A stretch of DNA of 64,000 nucleotides from Dyella silvae (GCF_026421305.1 NZ_JAPJBQ010000002.1:744001-808000), one strand, 5' to 3'. Positions 7,791 to 18,317 are shown, numbered from the stretch's first letter. Numbers and translations: made by a program. The notes: a model not told the origin generated them from the letters alone.

Positions 7791-8888
7791 ATGAGCGCAC
7801 TACTGGACGATACCCTCCGACATCTTCGCGCGCTGGTCAGCTATGACACGCGCAATCCGCCGCGCGAAATCGGTACCGGCGGCATCTTCGATTACCTGCG
7901 GGAGAACCTGCCAGGCTTCGATGTCACCGTGACTGACTACGGCGCCGGCGCCGTGACGCTTTACGCCGTGCGCGGCCAGCCGAAAGTGCTGTTCAACGTG
8001 CACATGGACACCGTGCCCGATTCGCCGCACTGGACGGCCAACCCGCATGAGCTGCGGATCACGGAAGACCGTGCGATCGGCCTGGGTGCCTGCGATATCA
8101 AGGGCGCTGCTGCTGCGCTCGTCGCAGTGGCCAACGTGACCCATGGCGACATGGCGCTGTTGCTTTCCACCGACGAAGAGGCCAACGACCCGCGCTGCAT
8201 CGCTGGCTTCCTCAAGGACAAGCCCGCCTATGACGCCGTGATCGTGGCCGAGCCGACCAAGGGCGAGGCGGTGCTGGCGCATCGCGGCATCCATTCGGTG
8301 CAGATGCGCTTCAAAGGTAGTGCGGGCCATGCGTCGGGCGAGCAGAAGCCCAGCGATAGCGCGGTGCATCAGGCCGTGCGCTGGGGCGCTGCCGCGCTCG
8401 ATTTCGTCGAGAAGCAATCGCACGAGCGCTTCGGTGGCCTCACCGGGCTGCGTTTCAACATAGGTAAGGTGGAAGGCGGCATCAAGGCCAACATGATCGC
8501 GCCATCGGCGGAGGTGCGCTTCGGCTTCCGTCCTTTGCCCACCATGGCGCCGGATCAGATGCTGCAAACTTTCCGCACGCTGGTCGACCCGCAGCCGGTC
8601 GCATTCGACGAACTGTTCCGCGGCGATTCGCTGCCGGCGGGTGACACCGCCACGGCAGAGGTTCGCCGTCTGGCGGCGCGCGATCTGGCAGACGAGTTGA
8701 ATATCCCGATTGGCAACGCCGTGGACTTCTGGACGGAGGCCGCGCTGTTCTCCGCCGCAGGCTATATCTGCTTCGTCTATGGCCCCGGCGACATCGCCCA
8801 GGCGCACACCGCGGATGAGTGGGTTGCACTCGATCAGCTCAAGCACTACGCCGAAACCATTTACCGCATCATCGATAAGAGCAAGTAA
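7791..8888 (+). CDS. argE': N-acetylcitrulline deacetylase (M20 family)
   Basis: The 365-aa M20 metallopeptidase-fold protein hydrolyses N-acetyl-L-citrulline to citrulline and acetate, the step that pairs with argF'. Metal-binding and catalytic motifs are visible in order: NVHMDTVP near 65-72 (His and Asp), GACDIKG near 98-104 (bridging Asp), STDEEAND near 125 (catalytic Glu pair) and [14 protein letters not shown] near 155. Sequence alone does not separate acetylornithine from acetylcitrulline activity; the assignment rests on the adjacent argF' and on resemblance to xanthomonad ArgE'. It ends 2 bp before the next gene. Confidence 0.9.
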   Translation: MSALLDDTLRHLRALVSYDTRNPPREIGTGGIFDYLRENLPGFDVTVTDYGAGAVTLYAVRGQPKVLFNVHMDTVPDSPHWTANPHELRITEDRAIGLGACDIKGAAAALVAVANVTHGDMALLLSTDEEANDPRCIAGFLKDKPAYDAVIVAEPTKGEAVLAHRGIHSVQMRFKGSAGHASGEQKPSDSAVHQAVRWGAAALDFVEKQSHERFGGLTGLRFNIGKVEGGIKANMIAPSAEVRFGFRPLPTMAPDQMLQTFRTLVDPQPVAFDELFRGDSLPAGDTATAEVRRLAARDLADELNIPIGNAVDFWTEAALFSAAGYICFVYGPGDIAQAHTADEWVALDQLKHYAETIYRIIDKSK

Positions 8889-8890
8889 AC

Positions 8891-10207
8891 GTGGAAGCTC
8901 ACAAGCACACCCGGAAAACCATCGTGCGCCTGCTGTCGAGCATGGGCAGCGCGAAGGAAATCCAGCAGTACCTCAAGCGCTTTTCCCAGTTGGATGCCAA
9001 GCGCTTCGCCGTGGTAAAGGTAGGCGGCGCGGTGCTGCGCGACGACCTGCCCGCGCTCACCTCGTCGCTGACGTTTCTGCAGCAGGTGGGCTTGACGCCG
9101 ATCGTCCTGCACGGTGCCGGCCCACAGCTCGATGAAGAGCTGTCGGCGGCGGGCATCGAGAAGCACACGGTGAACGGCCTGCGCGTCACTACACCGAAGG
9201 CGCTTTCTATCGTGCGCAAGGTGTTCCAGGAGCAAAACCTGCGCCTGGTCGAGGCATTGCAGACCATGGATACGCGCGCTACTTCGGTGCCATCGGGCGT
9301 GTTCACGGCCAGCTATATCGATCGCGATGTTTATGGACTGGTCGGCAAGGTGAGCGAGATCAACCTCGCGCCGATCGAGGCCAGCCTGCGCGCGGGTTCC
9401 ATTCCGGTGATCGCCAGTCTGGGTGAAACGGAAGAGGGGCAGATCCTCAACGTCAATGCCGATTTTGCGGCCAACGAGCTCGTGCGCGTGCTGCAGCCGT
9501 ACAAGATCGTGTTCCTGACGGGTACCGGTGGCCTGCTGGATGATCAGGGCAAGATCATCGACTCGATCAACCTCAGCACCGAATTTGAACATCTGATGTC
9601 GCAGCCGTGGATCAACGGTGGCATGCGTCTGAAGATCGAGCAGATCGCTGATCTGTTGAACGACCTGCCGCTGACGTCCTCGGTGTCCATCACCAAGCCG
9701 TCCGAGTTGGCCAAAGAGCTGTTCACCCACAAGGGTTCCGGCACGCTGGTGCGTCGCGGCGAGAAGGTGAAGCGCTTTGAGTCGTGGGAAGGCATTGATC
9801 TGGAGCGCATGCGCTCCCTCATCGAATCGAGCTTTGGCCGCGCGCTGGTGCCGGACTACTTTGAACACACCAAGCCGTTCCGCGTGTATGTGAGCGAGAA
9901 CTATCGCACCGCGATGATTCTCACCATGGAAAACGGCCTGCCGTATCTCGACAAGTTTGCCGTGCTGGACGATGCGCAGGGCGAAGGCCTCGGTCGCGCC
10001 GTGTGGCAGGTGATGCGCGAAGAAAACCCGCAGCTGTTCTGGCGGTCGCGTCACGGCAACGCCGTCAACCATTTCTATTACGCCGAATCGGATGGCTGCC
10101 TGAAGCAGCCGCGCTGGAAAGTGTTCTGGTATGGCATCGACGACTTCGACACGATCGCAGCTTGCGTCGCGCACTGCGCCCAGCGACTGCCGACTTTGGT
10201 GGACTGA
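8891..10207 (+). CDS. argB: Bifunctional acetylglutamate kinase / N-acetylglutamate synthase
   Basis: The 438-aa protein has an N-terminal amino-acid kinase domain (about 35-285) with VVKVGGAVL and [12 protein letters not shown] loops, and a C-terminal GNAT-fold domain (about 290-438), the arrangement of xanthomonad NAGS/K. It would catalyse both formation of N-acetylglutamate from acetyl-CoA and its phosphorylation, committing glutamate to arginine. Proteins of this class are related to eukaryotic NAGS and are typically inhibited by arginine. It starts with GTG 2 bp after argE', and argC follows at 3 bp. No separate argA is in the window. Confidence 0.92.
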   Translation: MEAHKHTRKTIVRLLSSMGSAKEIQQYLKRFSQLDAKRFAVVKVGGAVLRDDLPALTSSLTFLQQVGLTPIVLHGAGPQLDEELSAAGIEKHTVNGLRVTTPKALSIVRKVFQEQNLRLVEALQTMDTRATSVPSGVFTASYIDRDVYGLVGKVSEINLAPIEASLRAGSIPVIASLGETEEGQILNVNADFAANELVRVLQPYKIVFLTGTGGLLDDQGKIIDSINLSTEFEHLMSQPWINGGMRLKIEQIADLLNDLPLTSSVSITKPSELAKELFTHKGSGTLVRRGEKVKRFESWEGIDLERMRSLIESSFGRALVPDYFEHTKPFRVYVSENYRTAMILTMENGLPYLDKFAVLDDAQGEGLGRAVWQVMREENPQLFWRSRHGNAVNHFYYAESDGCLKQPRWKVFWYGIDDFDTIAACVAHCAQRLPTLVD

Positions 10208-10210
10208 ATC

Positions 10211-11164
10211 ATGAGCACGATCAAACATCGCATCGGCATCGTAGGTGCCCGCGGGCATACGGGCGCCGAACTTATCAGGCTGGTGGCTGCGCATCCCGCG
10301 CTGGAATTGGCGTTTGTCTCTTCGCGTGAGCTGGATGGCCAGCGCGTGGCCGATCACGTGGAGGGGTTCCATGGTGAACTGCGCTACGCCAATCTCGATC
10401 CCGAGGCGGTGGCCGCGCAAGGCGCCGATGTCGTGGTGCTCGCACTACCCAATGGCAAGGCTGCGCCCTACGTCGAAGCCATCGACAAGGCGAAGCCGGA
10501 GACTCTCATAGTCGATCTGTCGGCCGACTACCGCTTCAACGAGAAGTGGTACTACGGACTGCCGGAGTTGACTCGCGCGCGCTGGCGTGGCGAGAAGCGC
10601 ATCAGCAACCCCGGTTGCTACGCCACGGCGATCCAGTTGTCGATTGCACCGCTGAAGGATCTGCTGGCGGCGCCGCCGGTGAGCTTCGGTGTGTCGGGCT
10701 ATTCCGGTGCCGGCACCACGCCTTCCGACAAGAACGATCCGGAGAAGCTGCGCGACAACCTGATGCCGTACTCGCTCACCGGCCACATGCACGAGAAGGA
10801 GGCGAGCCGTCACCTCAATGTGCCGGTGGAGTTCATTCCCCACGTGGCGCCGCACTTCCGTGGCCTTACGGTCACCACCAACCTGTATCTGGCCCGCCAG
10901 GTGAAGCGTGAGGACATCGTCAATCGCTTTAATGCTGCGTACGAAGGCGAGAAGCTGGTGCATGTGGTCGACGAGGCGCCGTGGGTAAGCCATGTCGCCC
11001 ACAAGCACCACGTGGACATTGGTGGTTTCGCCGTCTCGAACGACGGCAAGCGTGTGGTGATCGTGGCGACGCTGGACAACCTGCTGAAAGGTGCCGCGAC
11101 GCAGGCCATGCAGAACATCAATCGCGCCATCGGCGTGGATGAATACACCGCCATTCCCGTTTAA
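10211..11164 (+). CDS. argC: N-acetyl-gamma-glutamyl-phosphate reductase
   Basis: The 317-aa NADPH-dependent enzyme reduces N-acetylglutamyl phosphate to the semialdehyde. The N-terminus carries the nucleotide-binding [13 protein letters not shown], and the catalytic cysteine is C136 in [16 protein letters not shown] near residue 215 provides the conserved active-site His. It begins 3 bp after argB, so kinase and reductase are co-translated, which is sensible because the acyl phosphate intermediate is labile. Confidence 0.96.
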   Translation: MSTIKHRIGIVGARGHTGAELIRLVAAHPALELAFVSSRELDGQRVADHVEGFHGELRYANLDPEAVAAQGADVVVLALPNGKAAPYVEAIDKAKPETLIVDLSADYRFNEKWYYGLPELTRARWRGEKRISNPGCYATAIQLSIAPLKDLLAAPPVSFGVSGYSGAGTTPSDKNDPEKLRDNLMPYSLTGHMHEKEASRHLNVPVEFIPHVAPHFRGLTVTTNLYLARQVKREDIVNRFNAAYEGEKLVHVVDEAPWVSHVAHKHHVDIGGFAVSNDGKRVVIVATLDNLLKGAATQAMQNINRAIGVDEYTAIPV

Positions 11165-11168
11165 GAGC

Positions 11169-11248
11169 GAGGAATGAGTGACGAGGAGTGAGAAGTGAGA
11201 GGGGGAACCTCGACGCTGCTTTCTCTCACAACTCACTTCTGTTTCCTC
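11169..11248. repeat. AGTGAGA-heptad palindrome, copy 2
   Basis: The left arm includes GAGGAGTGAGAAGTGAGAG and the right arm CTCTCACAACTCACTTCTG; the ends GAGGAA and TTCCTC also pair. It lies between argC and argH inside the operon and leaves the argH ribosome-binding site (GAAGGA) free. Confidence 0.72.
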
Positions 11249-11267
11249 TTTTCTGAAGGATCTTTCT

Positions 11268-12563
11268 ATGACTCAGCCCCTCTGGCAGAAATCCAATATC
11301 AAGATCGACGCCCGCATCATGCAGTTCCTTGCCGGCGACGACGTGGTGCTGGATCGCGAGTTCTTCCTGCACGACATCACCGCCAGCAAAGCCCATGTGG
11401 AAGGTCTGGCCAACATCGGTGTGGTGAGTGCCGAGGAAGCGGCGGCGCTGAAGCGCGAGCTCGATGTGCTGGCAGAGGATTTCCGTGCCGGCAGCTTCGT
11501 GCTGGATGATCGCTACGAAGACGGCCATTCGGCCATCGAGGCGCGCCTGACCGAGCGTCTGGGCGATGCGGGCCGCCGCGTGCATACGGGGCGTAGCCGC
11601 AACGACCAGATCCTGGTCGCCACGCGTCTGTGGCTGAAGGAAAAGCTGGCGGCACTCGAGCAGCATTGCCGTGCCATTGCCGGGGTTTGCCTCGACCGCG
11701 CGGCCCAACCGGCGATTCCGCTGCCGGGCTATACGCACATTCAGCGTGCCGTGGTGTCGTCCACGGGCATGTGGTTTGCCGGTTTTGCCGAAGGCTTTAT
11801 CGACAACGCGCTGCGTGCGAAGCAGACGGCGCTGCTGATCGACGCCAATCCGCTGGGTACCGCCGCGGGCTATGGCGTGAACCTCAAGCTCGATCGCGAG
11901 CACACCACGCGGGCGCTGGGCTTTTCCCGCATGCAGGTGTCACCGATTTATGCGCAGCTGTCGCGCGGCAAGTTCGAGATGGCGGTGCTTGAAGCCATCG
12001 CGGGTGCCTTGCTGGATGTGCGGCGTCTGGCGTGGGATCTCTCGCTGTTCACCACGGCGGAGTTCAACTTCGTAAAGCTGCCGTCCGAATACACCACCGG
12101 CAGTTCGATCATGCCGAACAAGCGCAATCCGGATGTGGTGGAGTTGCTGCGTGCCAGCTATGCCAGCGTGGCCGCGGCGCGAACCGAGATCGAGCAGCTG
12201 CTGTCGCTGCCGTCCGGCTATCAGCGCGATCTGCAGTTCTCCAAGGGTTCGTTGTTCCACGGCGTCCGTCACGGCCTGGCTGCGCTTGAGCTGGTGCCTG
12301 ACTTGTTGGCACGCATGGCATGGAACGAGCCGGTCATGCGCGCCGCCATCGAGCCGGCCATGTACGCCACTGATGTTGCCATTGAGCAGGCGGCGGCGGG
12401 CGTGCCGTTCCGTGATGCCTACCGTGCCGCGGCGGATGCTGCTGCCTCGGCCGGCGAGGGGCGTACGCCCGAGGCGAGTCTGGCGGCTCGCGTATCCCCT
12501 GGTTCCGGGTATGACCTGCGCCTGGATGCATTGCGCGATAGACTCAGCCGTCTGGACGGCTAA
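11268..12563 (+). CDS. argH: Argininosuccinate lyase
   Basis: The 431-aa member of the fumarase/aspartase superfamily splits argininosuccinate into arginine and fumarate, the last step of the pathway. The family signature [12 protein letters not shown] is at 278-289, where the mobile-loop serine acts as general acid; TGRSRNDQ lies at 107-114 and the catalytic His is in YTHIQ (155-159). Length is slightly under the E. coli enzyme (457). The ribosome-binding site GAAGGA is 8 bp upstream. Confidence 0.96.
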   Translation: MTQPLWQKSNIKIDARIMQFLAGDDVVLDREFFLHDITASKAHVEGLANIGVVSAEEAAALKRELDVLAEDFRAGSFVLDDRYEDGHSAIEARLTERLGDAGRRVHTGRSRNDQILVATRLWLKEKLAALEQHCRAIAGVCLDRAAQPAIPLPGYTHIQRAVVSSTGMWFAGFAEGFIDNALRAKQTALLIDANPLGTAAGYGVNLKLDREHTTRALGFSRMQVSPIYAQLSRGKFEMAVLEAIAGALLDVRRLAWDLSLFTTAEFNFVKLPSEYTTGSSIMPNKRNPDVVELLRASYASVAAARTEIEQLLSLPSGYQRDLQFSKGSLFHGVRHGLAALELVPDLLARMAWNEPVMRAAIEPAMYATDVAIEQAAAGVPFRDAYRAAADAAASAGEGRTPEASLAARVSPGSGYDLRLDALRDRLSRLDG

Positions 12564-12575
12564 ACGGGAAAGGGC

Positions 12576-12932
12576 ATGGGGACCGTCAGTACGGGGAATG
12601 CCGAACATTACTCATGGGGTCAGGGTTGCGACGGCTGGCATTTGCTGGCCGGTGACGACCTGAGCGTAATCGAGGAGCGCATGCCGCCGGGCGCATGGGA
12701 GGTCCGGCACCGCCATGCGCGATCCAGGCAGTTCTTTTATGTGCTCGAAGGCCAGCTCACGCTGGAGCTGGATGGTGTAACCCATCGCTTGCCCGCTGGG
12801 CATGGCTTGCACGTGGCGCCGGAACAAGCCCATCAGGCCCGCAACGAGGGCCCCGGCGATGTTCGCATGCTGGTCGTGTCCTCGCCTCGCAGCCATGGCG
12901 ACCGCATCGATGCACCTTTAGAGGTGCGCTGA
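12576..12932 (+). CDS. Cupin-domain protein
   Basis: The 118-aa single-domain cupin has motif 1 around RHRHARSRQFFYVLEG (metal-binding His pair and Glu) and motif 2 around PAGHGLHVAPEQAHQ. Such proteins bind a divalent metal and may be isomerases, dioxygenases or sensors. It sits 12 bp after argH and its TGA overlaps the proB ATG, so it is part of the arg-pro transcript. Substrate is unknown. Confidence 0.8.
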   Translation: MGTVSTGNAEHYSWGQGCDGWHLLAGDDLSVIEERMPPGAWEVRHRHARSRQFFYVLEGQLTLELDGVTHRLPAGHGLHVAPEQAHQARNEGPGDVRMLVVSSPRSHGDRIDAPLEVR

Positions 12933-14104
12933 TGAGCGAGCGGCCTGGTCACGACATACCCGTGCAAACGCTGCCGTCGTGGCGGCGTGCCGTCCTCAAG
13001 GTGGGCAGCAACCTGCTTGCTGCCGATGGTGGTGGCCTGACGGCACGCCATGCAGAAGCGCTGGCGCGCTTCATTGAAAGCAGTCGTCACGCCGGGCGGC
13101 AAGTGGTGCTGGTGTCGTCGGGTGCGGTGGCTGCGGGGCGGGCACAGCTGAGGGTGCATGCGCCTTCGGGCAGCGATATTGCGGCCCGGCAAGCTCTGGC
13201 GGCGCTGGGTCAGGCGCCGATGATCGCGCTCTGGCAGTCGTTGAGCCCGCGCCCGGTGGCGCAGGTGCTGCTGACCCACGATGACCTGCGCAATCGCCGG
13301 CGCTACTTGAATGCGCGCGCTACCCTGCGTGAGTTATTGGCGCTCGATGTGCTGCCGGTGGTGAATGAGAACGACACGGTAGCCGTGGACGAGCTCAAGC
13401 TCGGTGACAATGACAATCTGGCGGCCATTGTGGCTGCGCTGGTTGACGCGGATCTGCTGTTGATCGCGTCGGACATCGACGCGCTGTACAGCGCCGATCC
13501 CCGTCGTGATACGTCCGCGGTCCCCATCGCCCACGTCACAGCGCTGACGCCCGAGGTGCTGGCCATGGCTGGCGGTAGCGGCAGCGCCGTGGGTACAGGC
13601 GGTATGCGTACCAAGCTGGAGGCCGCTGCCAAAGCGGCGGCGGCCGGTATTCCTACGGCGTTGTTCAACGGCAGGGACAGTGCCACGGTGGAGGGACTGG
13701 CGCGCGATCGCCTGCAGGGCACCCTGATCGATGCAGCGCGAACGCGCATGCAGGCACGCAAGTACTGGTTGCGGCACGCGCCGGCGGCGCCGGGGCGTAT
13801 CCATGTGGATGCGGGCGCGGCGAGGGCGCTGGCTGGCGGCCGCGCATCGCTGTTGCCGGGCGGCATCGTGCAGGTCAGCGGCGAGTTTCATCGTGGCGAT
13901 CTGATCGAGATCGTGGATGGTCAGAACAAGCCGGTCGCGCGTGGCATCTGCCAGTACGGTGCTAACGAGTCGCGCCGCCTGGCCGGGCAACACAGCCGCG
14001 AGATCGAACCGTTACTGGGCTACAGCTATGGCGACGAGGTGGTTCATCGGGACGACCTGACCACGCTGGGTGACACGGAGATCACCGAGGAGGTAAGAGC
14101 ATGA
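12932..14104 (+). CDS. proB: Glutamate 5-kinase
   Basis: The 390-aa enzyme phosphorylates glutamate as the first step of proline synthesis. An amino-acid kinase domain (LKVGSNLL at 22-29, SSGAVAAGR near 63, NENDTV near 150) is followed by a C-terminal PUA domain (about 295-370; [19 protein letters not shown]). The start at 12932 is fixed by the TGATG overlap with the cupin stop; the longer frame from 12695 would overlap that gene. It has about 20 extra N-terminal residues relative to E. coli ProB (367 aa). Feedback inhibition by proline is usual for the family. Confidence 0.95.
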   Translation: MSERPGHDIPVQTLPSWRRAVLKVGSNLLAADGGGLTARHAEALARFIESSRHAGRQVVLVSSGAVAAGRAQLRVHAPSGSDIAARQALAALGQAPMIALWQSLSPRPVAQVLLTHDDLRNRRRYLNARATLRELLALDVLPVVNENDTVAVDELKLGDNDNLAAIVAALVDADLLLIASDIDALYSADPRRDTSAVPIAHVTALTPEVLAMAGGSGSAVGTGGMRTKLEAAAKAAAAGIPTALFNGRDSATVEGLARDRLQGTLIDAARTRMQARKYWLRHAPAAPGRIHVDAGAARALAGGRASLLPGGIVQVSGEFHRGDLIEIVDGQNKPVARGICQYGANESRRLAGQHSREIEPLLGYSYGDEVVHRDDLTTLGDTEITEEVRA

Positions 14105-15366
14105 GTGACATCCGTTCGCAGGCGTTGATGTGCCGCGATGCAGCGCCGCTGCTGGCCGCGCTCGATACGAATGCCAAACGCGCCTTGCTTCAGGGTATGG
14201 CCACTGCACTCGAGGCAAGCACCGCCGCCATTCTCGACGCGAACGCGCGGGACATGCAGCAGGCCGCCGCCAAGGGCGTGCAGGGCGCCATGCTGGATCG
14301 ACTGCGTCTGGATGCATTGCGCGTGGCTGGTATCGCGCAGGCGCTGCGCGAGGTTGCAGCATTACCCGATCCCGTCGGCGTGGTGACGCGACGCGAGACG
14401 CGGCCCAACGGCATTACCATCGAACGGGTACGCATCCCGCTCGGCGTGGTGCTGATGTTCTACGAAGCACGTCCCAACGTGACCGCTGATGCAGCCGCGT
14501 TGTGTCTGATGGCGGGCAACGCGGTGATCCTGCGCGGCGGTTCGGAGGCGATTCATTCCAACCGGGCGATTGCGGCTGCGCTGCACGAGGCGCTGCGTGC
14601 TCATGACATACCCGAGGCAGCAGTGACATTGGTCGAGGATCTCAGCCGGGAGACGATGATCGAACTGCTGCAGCTGAGCGACATTGTGGATCTGGCCATT
14701 CCACGGGGTGGCGCAGGCCTGATCCGGTTTGTCACCGAGCACGCTCGCGTACCGGTCATCAAACACTACCAGGGTGTGTGCCACCTTTACGTGGACCGCT
14801 CCGCCGACCTCGCGCTTGCTCTGAATCTGTTGATCGATGGCAAAACTTCCCGCCCGGGTGTGTGCAATGCACTGGAGACGCTGTTAGTCCATCGCGACGT
14901 GGCGAAAGATTTTCTGCCGCGTGCCGCGCAAGCACTGCATGAACGGGGCACGACGTTGCTCGGCGACGCCGCCACGCAAGCGCTCGTGCCGGCAGCACGC
15001 GCTGCGACGGAGGATGACTATGCCGCCGAATTTCTTGATCTGATCATTGCGGTGCGCGTCGTGGATAGTCTCGACGAGGCTATCGCCCATATCCGCCGCT
15101 TCAGTTCAGACCATACCGAAGTGATAGCCACCAATGACGACGCAGCCGCCGCAACGTTCGTGCAGTCGCTGCGTTCCGCGGTGGTGATGGTCAACGCGTC
15201 GTCGCGTTTTTCCGACGGTGGACAGCTTGGGCTGGGCGCGGAGATTGGTATTTCGACGACGCGCCTGCATGCCTATGGCCCCATGGGAGCGGAGTCGCTG
15301 ACCGTGGAACGATTCGTGGTGCGCGGAGAAGGACAGGTGCGTCACCCGGAGAGCCGAATCGGCTGA
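14101..15366 (+). CDS. proA: Gamma-glutamyl phosphate reductase
   Basis: The 421-aa NADPH-dependent dehydrogenase reduces glutamyl phosphate to glutamate semialdehyde. It has the expected [17 protein letters not shown] and [11 protein letters not shown] segments and the catalytic cysteine in [14 protein letters not shown] (near residue 260). It overlaps proB by four bases (ATGA), indicating coupled translation. It is the last gene of the arg-pro run; a 30-bp palindrome follows. Confidence 0.96.
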   Translation: MSDIRSQALMCRDAAPLLAALDTNAKRALLQGMATALEASTAAILDANARDMQQAAAKGVQGAMLDRLRLDALRVAGIAQALREVAALPDPVGVVTRRETRPNGITIERVRIPLGVVLMFYEARPNVTADAAALCLMAGNAVILRGGSEAIHSNRAIAAALHEALRAHDIPEAAVTLVEDLSRETMIELLQLSDIVDLAIPRGGAGLIRFVTEHARVPVIKHYQGVCHLYVDRSADLALALNLLIDGKTSRPGVCNALETLLVHRDVAKDFLPRAAQALHERGTTLLGDAATQALVPAARAATEDDYAAEFLDLIIAVRVVDSLDEAIAHIRRFSSDHTEVIATNDDAAAATFVQSLRSAVVMVNASSRFSDGGQLGLGAEIGISTTRLHAYGPMGAESLTVERFVVRGEGQVRHPESRIG

Positions 15367-15375
15367 CCTATGCAC

Positions 15376-15405
15376 CTGCAGGAGCGCACAAGTGCGCTCC
15401 TGCAG
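15376..15405. repeat. GGAGCGCAC palindrome between convergent proA and kynU
   Basis: A perfect 14-bp inverted repeat (15376-15389 with 15392-15405) with two unpaired central bases. The core GGAGCGCACNNGTGCGC recurs at 55088-55104. It may serve as a bidirectional transcription stop between the convergent genes, but it has no T-run. Confidence 0.7.
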
Positions 15406-15440
15406 AGAGCCATGGTTCGGTGCGGGTGGCTGTTGTCTGA

Positions 15441-16721
15441 TCAGCCCCGCTGTGCCCAGTGGCGGGTGGCTTCGACAAACGCCAGGCAATCGGCAAAGCG
15501 GTTGTACAAAGGCGTCGGCGAAATGCGGATCACATCGGGCTCGCGCCAGTCGCCAATGATGCCTTGCTCCATCAGGTATTCGAACAACGAGCGCCCGCGT
15601 TCGCGGCCACCCAGCACACGGATGGAAAGCTGACTGCCGCGACGCGAGGGATCGCTTGGCGTCACCACTTCCAGCACGTCATGCAGCTGGCTGTGTACCA
15701 GCCACTCCAGATAACCCGTAAGGCGCAGCGACTTTTCACGCAGAGGCTGCATGCCCGCGCGACGGAAAATTTCCAGCGATACGCGCAGCGGGGCGAGGGC
15801 GAGAATCGGCGGGTTGCTCAGCTGCCAGCCGTCGGCGCCATAGGTGGGCACAAACTCGGGGCCCATCTGGAAGCGCGAGGTCTTATCGTGCCCCCACCAG
15901 CCGGCGAAGCGTGGCAGTGTAGTGCGTGCGTGGCGCTCGTGCACGAACGCGCCGCCCACCGCACCGGGGCCGCTGTTGAGGTATTTGTAGCTGCACCAGA
16001 TGGCGAAGTCGGCGCCGCTGTCGTGCAACTGCAGCGGCAGATTGCCCACCGCGTGCGCGAGATCGAAACCGACCATGCAGCCGTGGCGACTGGCCAGGCG
16101 CGTAATCGCGGCAAGATCAAACGCCTGACCGGTGCGGTACTGAATACCCGGCAGCATCACAAACGCGATGCGCGACCCATGCTCGGCAAGCACGCGCTCG
16201 ATCGCTTCCATGGAGATGAGGCCATTCGCTTCGTCGCCTTCCAGTTCGATCAGCGCGGTGGCCGGGTCGTAGCCATGGAAGCGGATTTGCGACTCGACGG
16301 CGTAGCGGTCAGTAGGGAACGCGCCGGCTTCAATGAGAATGGCGTGCCGCTCCGGCGTGGGGCGGTAGAAGCTCACCATCATCAGGTGCAGGTTCACGCC
16401 CAACGTGTTCATGGCCACCACTTCGTGCGGCTGCGCGCCCACGACGGTGGCGAGGTCGTCACGCACGAACTCGTGGTAGTCCATCCACGGCAGGCGGCCC
16501 TTGAAATGGCCTTCCACACCCAGTTCGCCCCAATAGTCCAGCTCGGCGCTGAGCGCGGGCCGCACCGCGCGCGGCTGCAGACCCAGCGAGTTGCCGCAGA
16601 AGTAGTGACTGTCGTGCCCCTCATGGGGCGGGATCAGAAACTCGTCGCGGAAACTGCGTAGCGGATCGGCGGCGTCCTGGGCCTGCGCCCAGGCGAGGGT
16701 GGCTTCGTACGGAGCGGACAT
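15441..16721 (-). CDS. kynU: Kynureninase
   Basis: The 426-aa PLP enzyme hydrolyses kynurenine or 3-hydroxykynurenine to (3-hydroxy)anthranilate and alanine. The N-terminal YFCGNSLGLQP is the family hallmark, the phosphate-binding region is MNTLGVNLHLM, and the PLP lysine is K246 in CSYKYLNSGPG. Length fits the bacterial and eukaryotic kynureninases. It lies downstream of ACMSD and a small secreted protein on the same strand, which suggests the 3-hydroxyanthranilate branch of tryptophan degradation. Kynurenine monooxygenase and 3-hydroxyanthranilate dioxygenase are not in the window. Confidence 0.95.
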   Translation of the reverse strand: MSAPYEATLAWAQAQDAADPLRSFRDEFLIPPHEGHDSHYFCGNSLGLQPRAVRPALSAELDYWGELGVEGHFKGRLPWMDYHEFVRDDLATVVGAQPHEVVAMNTLGVNLHLMMVSFYRPTPERHAILIEAGAFPTDRYAVESQIRFHGYDPATALIELEGDEANGLISMEAIERVLAEHGSRIAFVMLPGIQYRTGQAFDLAAITRLASRHGCMVGFDLAHAVGNLPLQLHDSGADFAIWCSYKYLNSGPGAVGGAFVHERHARTTLPRFAGWWGHDKTSRFQMGPEFVPTYGADGWQLSNPPILALAPLRVSLEIFRRAGMQPLREKSLRLTGYLEWLVHSQLHDVLEVVTPSDPSRRGSQLSIRVLGGRERGRSLFEYLMEQGIIGDWREPDVIRISPTPLYNRFADCLAFVEATRHWAQRG

Positions 16722-16739
16722 CAGGGAATCTCTTGCAGA

Positions 16740-16768
16740 TGCGACGTGCCGTTAACCAGCACGTCGCA
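16740..16768. other. 10-bp perfect hairpin upstream of kynU
   Basis: 16740-16749 (TGCGACGTGC) pairs perfectly with 16759-16768 around a 9-nt loop, between the secreted-protein gene and the kynU start. There is no U-run, so it may be an intra-operonic mRNA structure rather than a terminator. Confidence 0.5.
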
Positions 16769-16779
16769 GAAAGTTCGGC

Positions 16780-17286
16780 TTACTTCAGGCGAGCGGCGAT
16801 GGCGTCGCAACCCTTGTCGAACGCGGCCTTCCAGGTGGCGCCGGCCTGGCTCTGCGCCGGGCGCACACAGCGCAGCTGGATGGCGTGGCTGTCCTTGAAC
16901 CAGTAGCGCTCGCTGTAGCTGAACTGCGCACCGTTTTCTTGCGCGGTGTAGACGAAGTTGTCTGCTGCGCCACCGTTGCCTGGCTGGTAGCCGGTCAGTG
17001 CCTTGGCCTTGCTCATGGCGCCGGATACGTACTGCTGGAAGGCGTTGACGTCAGGCACCTGCTTCACCGTCACGGTGACGCGGGCCAGGTTGTTATTGCC
17101 GCCGGGTGAGGGGTCGGGCACCTGAAACACGCGTACTTCAGGGTCGCCCTGGGTTTCCATGATGCCCATCCACTGGTCGGGCGTACTGAAGCTGACGCTG
17201 CCGCCGGCCATGCTGATGTCTGTAGCGTGGGCTGCGCCAACGACGGCCAGGGCGCTGGCAAAAACCATGTTGCGGAAGAAGCTCAT
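16780..17286 (-). CDS. Secreted protein of unknown function
   Basis: The 168-aa protein has a clear signal peptide (MSFFRNMVFASALAVVGAAHA, cleaved before TDIS), so the mature domain is probably periplasmic. The mature part contains two Cys (in RCVRP and KGCDA) that could form a disulfide. It shares a four-base overlap with ACMSD upstream and sits ahead of kynU, so it is probably co-transcribed with tryptophan-degradation genes. I do not recognise the family. Confidence 0.75.
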   Translation of the reverse strand: MSFFRNMVFASALAVVGAAHATDISMAGGSVSFSTPDQWMGIMETQGDPEVRVFQVPDPSPGGNNNLARVTVTVKQVPDVNAFQQYVSGAMSKAKALTGYQPGNGGAADNFVYTAQENGAQFSYSERYWFKDSHAIQLRCVRPAQSQAGATWKAAFDKGCDAIAARLK

Positions 17287-18317
17287 GCCTGCTCCTGTGA
17301 GAGGGCGTTAGGTTCAAAACGTTGTCGGGGCAGCCCCAGCCATTCCAGGGCGGTGCCGTGGAAGAGCCGCGCGCGGTTGGCATCATCCAGGCCTAGCGCC
17401 TCGATGCCACTCCCCGGATGCTGTTCCCCCAGCGGGAAAGGATAGTCGGTCCCCAGCATGACGCGGTCGACGCCTGTCACATCCAGGAGATAGCGCAGGG
17501 CGTGCGGGTCGTGCACGCAGGAGTCGAAGTAGAGCCGCTGGAGATACTCGCGTGGATTACGGGGGTTGTCAGTGGCCACCAGATCCGGCCGCATGCGGAA
17601 ACCGTGCTCGATGCGGCCGATGCTCCAAGGAAAGCTGCCGCCACCGTGCGCCAGCATCACGCGCAACTTGGGCAGGCGTTCCAGTACGCCGCCAAAGACC
17701 AGGCAACAGGCCGCGCGCGACTGCTCGGCCGGCATGCCCACCAGCCAGGGTAGCCAGTACTTGGGCATGCTGGCAGCGCCCATCATGTCCCACGGGTGCA
17801 CCATCACCGCCGCGCCGAGGTCAGCCGCCGCCTCGAAGAACGGGAACAGCTCCGGCGCGTCCAGATTCCAGTCGTTGCAGTGCGAGCCGACCTGTACGCC
17901 CTGCAGGCCCAGCTCGTCGATGCAGCGCTCCAGTTCGCGAATGGCCAGCTCGGGCGACTGCAGCGGCACGGTGCCAATGCCCGCGTAGTGGCGCGGGTAG
18001 TTGTTGCAGAGCAGGGCGGTCTGGTCGTTCAGGTGACGATGCAGCTCCAGCGCCTGATAGCCCGGCGCCCAGTACGAAAACAGCACCGGCACGGTGGAAA
18101 CCACCTGCACATCGACGCCGAATCGCGCGTAGTCGGCGATGCGCTGCTCGGCGTCGAACGCCGACTCCCACACCTCCCGGAAGAACTTGCCGTCCTTGTA
18201 GATGCGGTGGCGCCCGTCGTTGTGAATCATCACCGGGAAGCGCTCATCGCCGAACTTGGCCGCCAGGTTGGGCCAGTCGCGCGGAAGGATGTGGGCGTGC
18301 GTGTCGATTTTGAGCAT
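17283..18317 (-). CDS. 2-amino-3-carboxymuconate-6-semialdehyde decarboxylase (ACMSD)
   Basis: The 344-aa amidohydrolase-fold enzyme starts MLKIDTHAHILP with the zinc-binding HxH at H7 and H9. Further metal and catalytic positions are seen in QVGSHCNDW, MVHPWDMMG and GTDYPFPLG, the ACMSD pattern. ACMSD decarboxylates the ring-opened product of 3-hydroxyanthranilate, diverting it from quinolinate to 2-aminomuconate. The ATG at 18317 is taken because the family starts exactly with this metal motif; the frame upstream looks non-coding. Together with kynU it places tryptophan or nitroaromatic breakdown here. Confidence 0.92.
   Translation of the reverse strand: MLKIDTHAHILPRDWPNLAAKFGDERFPVMIHNDGRHRIYKDGKFFREVWESAFDAEQRIADYARFGVDVQVVSTVPVLFSYWAPGYQALELHRHLNDQTALLCNNYPRHYAGIGTVPLQSPELAIRELERCIDELGLQGVQVGSHCNDWNLDAPELFPFFEAAADLGAAVMVHPWDMMGAASMPKYWLPWLVGMPAEQSRAACCLVFGGVLERLPKLRVMLAHGGGSFPWSIGRIEHGFRMRPDLVATDNPRNPREYLQRLYFDSCVHDPHALRYLLDVTGVDRVMLGTDYPFPLGEQHPGSGIEALGLDDANRARLFHGTALEWLGLPRQRFEPNALSQEQA

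Noticed and set aside
6426-10420. Long minus-strand frames opposite argG, argE' and argB
   Set aside because: They lie entirely over well-recognised arginine genes and have shadow composition.
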